DNA of 64,000 nt from an uncultured Nesterenkonia sp. (GTDB lineage: Bacteria; Actinomycetota; Actinomycetes; Actinomycetales; Micrococcaceae). Location of the stretch: the NCBI GenBank assembly GCA_947494195.1, contig CANLUC010000005.1, positions 124,001 to 188,000 of the forward strand, given 5' to 3'. Made by a program: the position numbers and the translations under genes. Each line of letters begins with the position of its first letter. Position 1 is the first letter of the stretch. Of this stretch, positions 59,332 through 64,000 are shown piece by piece. The notes beneath the pieces are model-generated. The model did no database searches. It was not told the DNA's origin and saw nothing but the letters and a program-made list of their open reading frames with translations.

Positions 59332-60431
59332 CCCTGCGTTCTGCCGCAGCCGGGGCCATGCCCGGCACCGATCTGATGCGCAGCGCCAGACTCCAGGCCG
59401 CCGAGCTGCCCGCACCGCACCTGCCGGGCCTGCCCGAGCTTCCCGACCGCGGCCTGCACTCGGGCCTGCTCGCCCGCAGCCTGGCTCAGCTCTCCGAGCT
59501 CTCCGTCGAGCTGACCTCCTACGGCTGGCGGCTGACTCAGCGTCCCGGCGCCGATGATCAGCGCATCCGAGGCTGGCTGCGCTCGGACGTGGACACGCTC
59601 GCTGATGTGCGCGGGCATCGTGCCGAGACCGGCGCAGACCCCGACGACGAGGGCCTGGCCCCTCCCCTGGTGCTCGAGCTGATGGGCCCGATCAGCCTCA
59701 TGGCGGGTCTCGCGCTGCCCTCCGGGGAGAAGACCCTCATCGATCACGGGGCGCGCCGCGATCTGGCCGCCGCGCTGGCAGGAGGGGCCGCAGAACATGT
59801 CGCCCATGTCAGGCGGGCCTGCGCGCCGTCGTCGTTGACCGTGATCATCACCGAACCCGACTACGCCCGCGCCCGAGGCGGGAAGATCCCCACGGTCAGC
59901 GGCTACCAGACCATCCGCTCGCTGGGCCGGGATGAGACCCGGGCGCATATCGGGCTGATGATCGAGGCGCTGAAAAGTTCGGGGGTGGAGGAGATCCTGC
60001 TGGACCTCGGCGGCATCGTGGAGCCCGAGCACCTCGAGGATTTCCGCGCCGGTCGCGGCCCCTCGGTGCATGGCTTCGGCGTGGACCTGCCCGTCATGAA
60101 GGCGGCAGGATGGGAACGCACCGCCGAGCTGGTCGAATCCGGGGCGACGGTGCTCGCCTCGACGCTCACCGGCGCGGAGACGGCCGCGGCCGCAAGCTCG
60201 GGACTGCCCCAGGTCAGCGAGCTGGCCCGGCGCGTGCACCAGCCGTGGCATCGGCTCGGGATGCCGCTGGAGGGGCTCGAGAACTTCCTGCTCGTGGGGT
60301 CCTCGGATCGCCATCGCGGGGAACCGACCAGGTCCCAGGTCGCCTCGCTGAGCGAACCCTCCGCCATGCGGGTGCTCACCCGCGTGCGGGACACCGCCGA
60401 GGCGCTGCGCGAGCAGATCCGCGAGGCCTGA
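59328..60431 (+). CDS. MetE-C-terminal-like (UROD/MetE fold) protein
   Basis: 367 residues. Segments fit the MetE-like TIM-barrel group: LVLELMGPISLMAGLALPSG, TVIITEPDYARARGGKIPTV and VDLPVMKAAGWERTAELVES. True cobalamin-independent methionine synthases bind zinc with one His and two Cys; this protein has a single Cys (RRACAPSS), away from the expected position, so the zinc site appears absent. Adjacent mnmA and often ligA occur with this gene in other actinobacteria. It is coupled to chorismate mutase, but the activity is unknown. Confidence 0.75.
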   Translation: MTLRSAAAGAMPGTDLMRSARLQAAELPAPHLPGLPELPDRGLHSGLLARSLAQLSELSVELTSYGWRLTQRPGADDQRIRGWLRSDVDTLADVRGHRAETGADPDDEGLAPPLVLELMGPISLMAGLALPSGEKTLIDHGARRDLAAALAGGAAEHVAHVRRACAPSSLTVIITEPDYARARGGKIPTVSGYQTIRSLGRDETRAHIGLMIEALKSSGVEEILLDLGGIVEPEHLEDFRAGRGPSVHGFGVDLPVMKAAGWERTAELVESGATVLASTLTGAETAAAASSGLPQVSELARRVHQPWHRLGMPLEGLENFLLVGSSDRHRGEPTRSQVASLSEPSAMRVLTRVRDTAEALREQIREA

Positions 60432-60453
60432 GCTTCTCCCTCGTTCCCATCGA

Positions 60454-60515
60454 TTGGGCGTAAATTGTCGAAATAGAGTCCTCGGGCGGGCGTCATTCCG
60501 ACGATTCTCGCCCAA
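60454..60515 (+). terminator. Two-part inverted repeat after the MetE-like gene
   Basis: A 7-bp outer stem (60454-60460 and 60509-60515), two-base internal loops and an 8-bp inner stem with one mismatch (60463-60470 and 60499-60506) around a 28-base loop. It begins 22 bases after the stop codon. Weak as an intrinsic terminator. Confidence 0.45.
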
Positions 60516-60546
60516 AGGATGCGTCTAACGCGGAGGAGACCTCGCC

Positions 60547-60972
60547 ATGGACCAGCGGCTGTCACTGGTAACCCTGGCAGTGCGGGACCTGCCGACCACC
60601 CGCGCCTTCTACATCGACGGCCTCGGATGGGAGCCCGCGGTGGAGGCGCCGGGAGTCCTGATGCTGCGCGCGGGCGAGCACCTGCTGCTCTCCTTCTGGG
60701 ATCGCCGCGAATTCGAAGCCGAGGTGGGACCGATCGGCTCCGGCATCGCGCCGCTGACCCTGGCGCACAACGTGGGATCCGCGGGGGAGGTCGATCAGGT
60801 CCTAGATCAGGCGCGTGCCGCCGGCGCGGAGGAGGTTCTCCCCGCCGAGCACCGCGAGTGGGGCGGCTACACCGGGTACTTCGCGGATCCCGATGGATTC
60901 CGCTGGGAGATCGCGTGGGCTCCGGGTGAGGTCAACGAGATCGTGCTGCCTCCGGCTCCCCAGGCGAGCTGA
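60547..60972 (+). CDS. VOC/glyoxalase-family protein
   Basis: 141 residues with two beta-alpha-beta-beta-beta modules: VTLAVRDLPTTRAFYIDGLG and GYTGYFADPDGFRWEIAWAP. The C-terminal Glu in WEIAW is a usual metal ligand, but no His aligns with the first position (LVTLAV rather than a VxHV/I start), so metal binding is uncertain. Substrate unknown. It stands alone between two inverted repeats. Confidence 0.88.
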   Translation: MDQRLSLVTLAVRDLPTTRAFYIDGLGWEPAVEAPGVLMLRAGEHLLLSFWDRREFEAEVGPIGSGIAPLTLAHNVGSAGEVDQVLDQARAAGAEEVLPAEHREWGGYTGYFADPDGFRWEIAWAPGEVNEIVLPPAPQAS

Positions 60973-61058
60973 CTGGGCCGCCCCCGAGGGCGCACTCCGC
61001 CATCTCGTGGTCCCGTCTCGCCCTCCCGCCTCTCTCCCTGGCCCCGTCTCCCATCCGT

Positions 61059-61117
61059 GGGGCGCGAACGGGCGGAATAACTCGGCGAGGCGCCCGCAGA
61101 GCGCCCGTTTTCGCCCC
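61059..61117. terminator. Inverted repeat between the VOC and cysteine-desulfurase genes
   Basis: Imperfect 16-base arms (61059-61074 and 61102-61117, two mismatches) around a 27-base loop, in the convergent gap. The right arm ends in a T-run, so it could end the plus-strand transcript. Confidence 0.45.
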
Positions 61118-61192
61118 AGGGATGTAGGAACAGGGATGCTGGGCCTGGGAAGCGGGACCCGGGACGCAGGAACCGGGAGAGCGGAGCTCGGG

Positions 61193-62419
61193 TCAGCGTC
61201 GTCCGGCGGCCATTCCCGCGGTGCGCGCCTGAGCGATGACCGCCGGCAGCGCCTCGGCGAGCGCCTCAACCTCGCGCTGAGTGGTGGTCCAGCCCAGGGT
61301 GAAGCGCTGCGCGCCACGGGCCTGCTCCTCGCTCAGCCCCATCGCCAGCAGCACATGCGAAGGACGCGGCACCCCCGCCGTGCAGGCGGAGCCAGTGGCG
61401 GTGTCGAATCCCGCCATATCCAGCATGAACAGCAGCGAATCGCCCTCCGCGGCATCCACGGTGATGTGCAGGTTGTTCGGCAGCCGCAGCTCCGGGTGCG
61501 TCCTGGGGTCCGGGCCGCGCAGGGTCACACCGTCGAGTCCGACGACGGCGGCCAGCAGCTGATCTCGCAGCTGCGCCAGACGCTGGGACTCCTCCAGCTG
61601 AGAAGCTACAAGCTCCTCGGCCACGGCGGCGAAGGCGCAGATTCCGGCCACGTCCAGGGTTCCCGAGCGGATATCGCGCTCCTGTCCGCCACCGTGCAGC
61701 ACGGGCGTCAGCAACACATCGCGGCGCACCAGCAGCGCACCGACTCCCACTGGGGCACCGATCTTATGACCGCTGATCGCCATGGTCGCGGCTCCCGACT
61801 CGCGGAAGCTCATCGGCGCGGCACCGGCAGGCACAGATCCGAGGGCCTGGACCGCATCGGTGTGCAGGGGCACGTCGAAACGGGCGCAGAGCTCCCCGAT
61901 CTGGGCCACCGGCTGGACGGCACCGGTCTCATTGTTGGCCCACATCACGGTCACCAGCGCCACCCGGGGTGCAGACTCAGCGAGCATCGCCTCCAGCTGG
62001 ACCAGGTCCACGATCCCCTCGGCGTCCACCGGGATGATCCCCAGCTCGGCCTCCTCGTGGGCTTCCAGCCACTCCGCAGTCTCGAGCACGGCATGGTGCT
62101 CGATCCCCGGCAGCAGCACCCGCGTCCGGGCCGGGTCCTGCCCGCGGCGCTGCCAGTAGAGGCCCTTGACCGCCAGGTTGTCCGCCTCGGTGCCGCCGGA
62201 GGTGAAGATCACCTCGGAGGCGTGGGCGCCGACCGCGCGTGCCAGCTGCTCGCGGGCCGAGTCGACCGCGAGCCGCGCACGCCGCCCGGATCCGTGCAGC
62301 GAGGAGGGGTTGGAGAGCGCCGGCATGACTTCGGTGAGCACGCGCATCGCGGTGGGCTTCACCGGGGTGGTGGCCGCGTGGTCGAAATAGGAGCTCAGGG
62401 CATGGTCTGCAGATGACAT
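61193..62419 (-). CDS. Cysteine desulfurase, NifS/IscS type
   Basis: 408 residues from the ATG at 62419 (MSSADHALSSYFDHAATTPV). PLP Lys near 218 in ISGHKIGAPVGVGALLV, active Cys near 343 in GSACTAGVPRPSHVLLAMGL, and the His pair in PGIEHHAVLE are all present. It removes sulfur from cysteine and passes it to acceptors such as MnmA. I prefer this start to the upstream GTG at 62428 because a TAGAAT -10 hexamer at 62430-62435 would place the transcript start within a few bases of the ATG. Confidence 0.94.
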   Translation of the reverse strand: MSSADHALSSYFDHAATTPVKPTAMRVLTEVMPALSNPSSLHGSGRRARLAVDSAREQLARAVGAHASEVIFTSGGTEADNLAVKGLYWQRRGQDPARTRVLLPGIEHHAVLETAEWLEAHEEAELGIIPVDAEGIVDLVQLEAMLAESAPRVALVTVMWANNETGAVQPVAQIGELCARFDVPLHTDAVQALGSVPAGAAPMSFRESGAATMAISGHKIGAPVGVGALLVRRDVLLTPVLHGGGQERDIRSGTLDVAGICAFAAVAEELVASQLEESQRLAQLRDQLLAAVVGLDGVTLRGPDPRTHPELRLPNNLHITVDAAEGDSLLFMLDMAGFDTATGSACTAGVPRPSHVLLAMGLSEEQARGAQRFTLGWTTTQREVEALAEALPAVIAQARTAGMAAGRR

Positions 62420-62429
62420 CGTGTCCACG

Positions 62430-62435
62430 ATTCTA
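62430..62435 (-). promoter_or_regulatory. -10 element of the cysteine desulfurase gene
   Basis: The minus strand reads TAGAAT, ten bases before the ATG at 62419, leaving a leader of about three bases. No convincing -35 element accompanies it. The divergent gap with the J-protein gene is only 43 bases. Confidence 0.45.
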
Positions 62436-62462
62436 CGCTTTTGGGGATATCGTGAATCCTCG

Positions 62463-63518
62463 ATGAGCAGTCACCCCACAGATCTCTACAGCGTCCTGGG
62501 CATCGGCCCCGACGCCGACGCGCAGGACGTTCGCGCGGCCTACCGCAAGCAGGCGCGACGTGCCCACCCGGATGCAGGCGGCACTGCCGAGAGGTTCCAC
62601 GAGGTGCAGTCCGCCTGGGAGGTGCTCGGCGACACGGAGGCCCGCGCGGCCTATGACCGCGCACTGCGCCGCCCCGCGCGTGGAGCCGACTCCGCCGACG
62701 ACGACGCAGACCAGGCCGAGGACGCACCCCACTACGGGCGCGGCTCCAGCTTCGGAGGCTTCAGGACCACTGCGTCGGGAAGCACCTCCCCCACGCGGAC
62801 CGGCTCCGAGTCCGCACGCACTCCATCGGGTGCGGCGCACCTCGCGCCGGTCTACATCCCTGATCTTTCGAGTCCCGAGCCGCTCTCGCTGCCGTTGACC
62901 AGCCAGCGCACCCACGGCGGCTTCGGCTCAGCTGGTCTCTTCGGGGGTGGCCGCGCGCTGCGCCGGGCCCAGCAGACCGCGGAGCTGCTGGAGAAGCACG
63001 TGCTCTCCGACCTGCCCACAGCACGGCTGTTCAACACGGTGGCGCTGCAGCCCTCCGGGCGCGATCGCCGGGGCCAGGCTCGGGCCCCGAAGGGACGAGC
63101 GGCGGAGCACGTGCTGGTCTGCGGCGACACGCTCGTCGTCGTCTCCTCGCTGGAGGTCCATGCCGCCACCGCCTCCTTCGACGGACGCTCCCTGCACGCG
63201 GCCGGCCGTTCGCTCCCCCTGCCGGACCTCACCGGGCAGTCCCGCGCGCTGCGCACCCTCCTGGAGGCGGCGATGCGCGAGACCGGTCGCGAGACCAGTC
63301 TGAACCTGGGCCAGCAGGTCGTGCTGTACGCCCCGGACCGCAGCATGCAGAGTCCGGTGGTGGAGGCCCGCGGCACGCCCTCCGACGGCGTGCGCACCCC
63401 GCTGGCTCCGGCACGCGCCTTCCGCAGCATCCGGGAGCAGCTCGCCGCCTCCGCGCAGGCCAACGTGATCGACCGGCACCTGCTCGCCGCGCTGCGCGCT
63501 CAGCTCCAGCACCCATAG
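62463..63518 (+). CDS. J-domain protein with a C-terminal domain of uncertain type
   Basis: 351 residues. The J domain (1-65) carries the HPD motif at 35-37 (KQARRAHPDAGG), needed to stimulate Hsp70. A Ser/Thr/Gly-rich linker follows to about 150. The last 170 residues form an alpha/beta domain (GRAAEHVLVCGDTLVVVSSL, then HAATASFDGRSLHAAGR), resembling the NERD nuclease fold but without its usual catalytic Glu-x-Lys. There is no zinc-finger or C-terminal DnaJ domain, so this is not DnaJ itself. Confidence 0.85.
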   Translation: MSSHPTDLYSVLGIGPDADAQDVRAAYRKQARRAHPDAGGTAERFHEVQSAWEVLGDTEARAAYDRALRRPARGADSADDDADQAEDAPHYGRGSSFGGFRTTASGSTSPTRTGSESARTPSGAAHLAPVYIPDLSSPEPLSLPLTSQRTHGGFGSAGLFGGGRALRRAQQTAELLEKHVLSDLPTARLFNTVALQPSGRDRRGQARAPKGRAAEHVLVCGDTLVVVSSLEVHAATASFDGRSLHAAGRSLPLPDLTGQSRALRTLLEAAMRETGRETSLNLGQQVVLYAPDRSMQSPVVEARGTPSDGVRTPLAPARAFRSIREQLAASAQANVIDRHLLAALRAQLQHP

Positions 63519-63559
63519 GGCTGAGCAGCGACCCCGGCAGGGACGAGGACTCCCGACGG

Positions 63560-63565
63560 TAGGAT
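63560..63565 (+). promoter_or_regulatory. -10 element of a probable leaderless trmL transcript
   Basis: TAGGAT is followed by seven bases and then a GTG at 63573. The ATG at 63564 lies inside the hexamer and would be upstream of the transcript. Confidence 0.45.
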
Positions 63566-63572
63566 GACCGGC

Positions 63573-64000
63573 GTGAAGACTCCGATTCGTCTGCTGGTCG
63601 ACCAGCCTGAGATCCCCGGCAACACCGGCAACCTGATCCGGCTGGCGGCGGTCACCGGGGTCGAGCTGCACCTCGCGGAGCCGCTGGGCTTCGACTTCGC
63701 CGACGCGAAGCTGCGCCGCGCCGGCCTGGATTACCACGACCTCGCCGTGCTGACGGTGCACCCGGACCTGGAGGCCGCCTACGCCGCCCTCTCCCCTGAG
63801 CGCATCTTCGCCTTCACCGGGGATGGGTCGGTCTCGCACACCTCCATCAGCTACCGGGCGGGCGATGTGCTGCTCTTTGGACGGGAGTCGACCGGGCTGG
63901 ATGACACGGTGAAGTCAGACCCACGCATCACCGAACGAGTGCGGATCCCCATGCTGGCCTCCCGCCGCTCGCTGAATCTGGCGAATTCGGTGTCCATCGC
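63573..64000 (+). CDS. trmL: tRNA (cytidine(34)-2'-O)-methyltransferase TrmL, truncated by the window end
   Basis: About 142 residues are visible; the family is about 155-160 long. SPOUT-fold motifs: LVDQPEIPGNTGNLIRLAAV, AEPLGFDFADAKLRRAGLDY, and LFGRESTGLDD, followed by RIPMLASRRSLNLANSVSIA, the SAM-binding knot. It methylates the wobble base of some tRNALeu. The GTG at 63573 is preferred because of the -10 element just before it; ATG 63564 is the alternative. The stop lies beyond the window. Confidence 0.93.
   Translation, partial: MKTPIRLLVDQPEIPGNTGNLIRLAAVTGVELHLAEPLGFDFADAKLRRAGLDYHDLAVLTVHPDLEAAYAALSPERIFAFTGDGSVSHTSISYRAGDVLLFGRESTGLDDTVKSDPRITERVRIPMLASRRSLNLANSVSI

Overview
This 64 kb window is high-GC actinobacterial chromosome, with no rRNA or tRNA gene, CRISPR array, phage module or intact insertion sequence that I can see. 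Several gene orders are actinobacterial hallmarks: whiB1 beside pdtaS; an Rv3235-family gene, secA, hpf, comF, lpqB, mtrB and mtrA in a row; and infC-rpmI-rplT with a divergent DUF1844 gene. A complete Mrp cation/proton antiporter, an ectoine hydroxylase and acidic, Asp/Glu-rich surface lipoproteins suggest a salt- and/or alkali-tolerant member of the Micrococcaceae. A Nesterenkonia-like organism is my guess; the window has no marker that fixes the genus.

Layout. 1-10,300 (minus strand): two tandem peptide/nickel-type ABC importer gene sets, with a terminator-like hairpin after each solute-binding-protein gene. 10,750-20,360 (minus): a YihY/BrkB membrane protein, the mrpA(B)CDEFG operon, a SodC-like lipoprotein lacking a copper ligand, and a CDF metal exporter. 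20,460-23,160 (plus): an amidohydrolase, an acylphosphatase and a lone ectD. 23,250-23,400: a large two-part inverted repeat followed by a 15-bp tandem array. 23,373-29,350 (mostly minus): an S9 peptidase, a TagI-like glycosylase (plus strand), RNHCP and TrmH-family genes, and infC-rpmI-rplT. 29,480-32,640: a DUF1844 protein, a membrane protein, WhiB1 and the PdtaS-type kinase. 32,745-37,577: the large NAD-glutamate dehydrogenase. 37,663-42,850: an unexplained envelope/regulatory cluster (CpaE-like P-loop protein, SAF-domain protein, small HTH protein, unknown protein, LysM membrane protein, Rv3235-family protein). 42,887-51,904 (minus): secA, hpf, comF, lpqB, mtrB, mtrA. 52,051-57,580 (plus): a GDPD-type membrane protein, DUF4129, DUF4350, MoxR and DUF58 in a tight operon. 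57,725-64,000: mnmA, chorismate mutase, a MetE-like protein, a VOC protein, a cysteine desulfurase (minus), a J-domain protein and trmL (cut by the window end).

How the parts fit: the importers bring in peptides or related solutes; Mrp and EctD serve ion and osmotic homeostasis; SecA, LpqB-MtrBA, the SAF/LysM cluster and the MoxR-DUF58 operon concern the envelope and export; WhiB1 and PdtaS are regulators; the cysteine desulfurase could supply sulfur for MnmA thiolation of tRNA. Translation signals are notable: infC has no ATG, GTG or TTG able to start its conserved N-terminus and probably begins at ATC, and many genes carry a -10 hexamer placed for leaderless transcripts.
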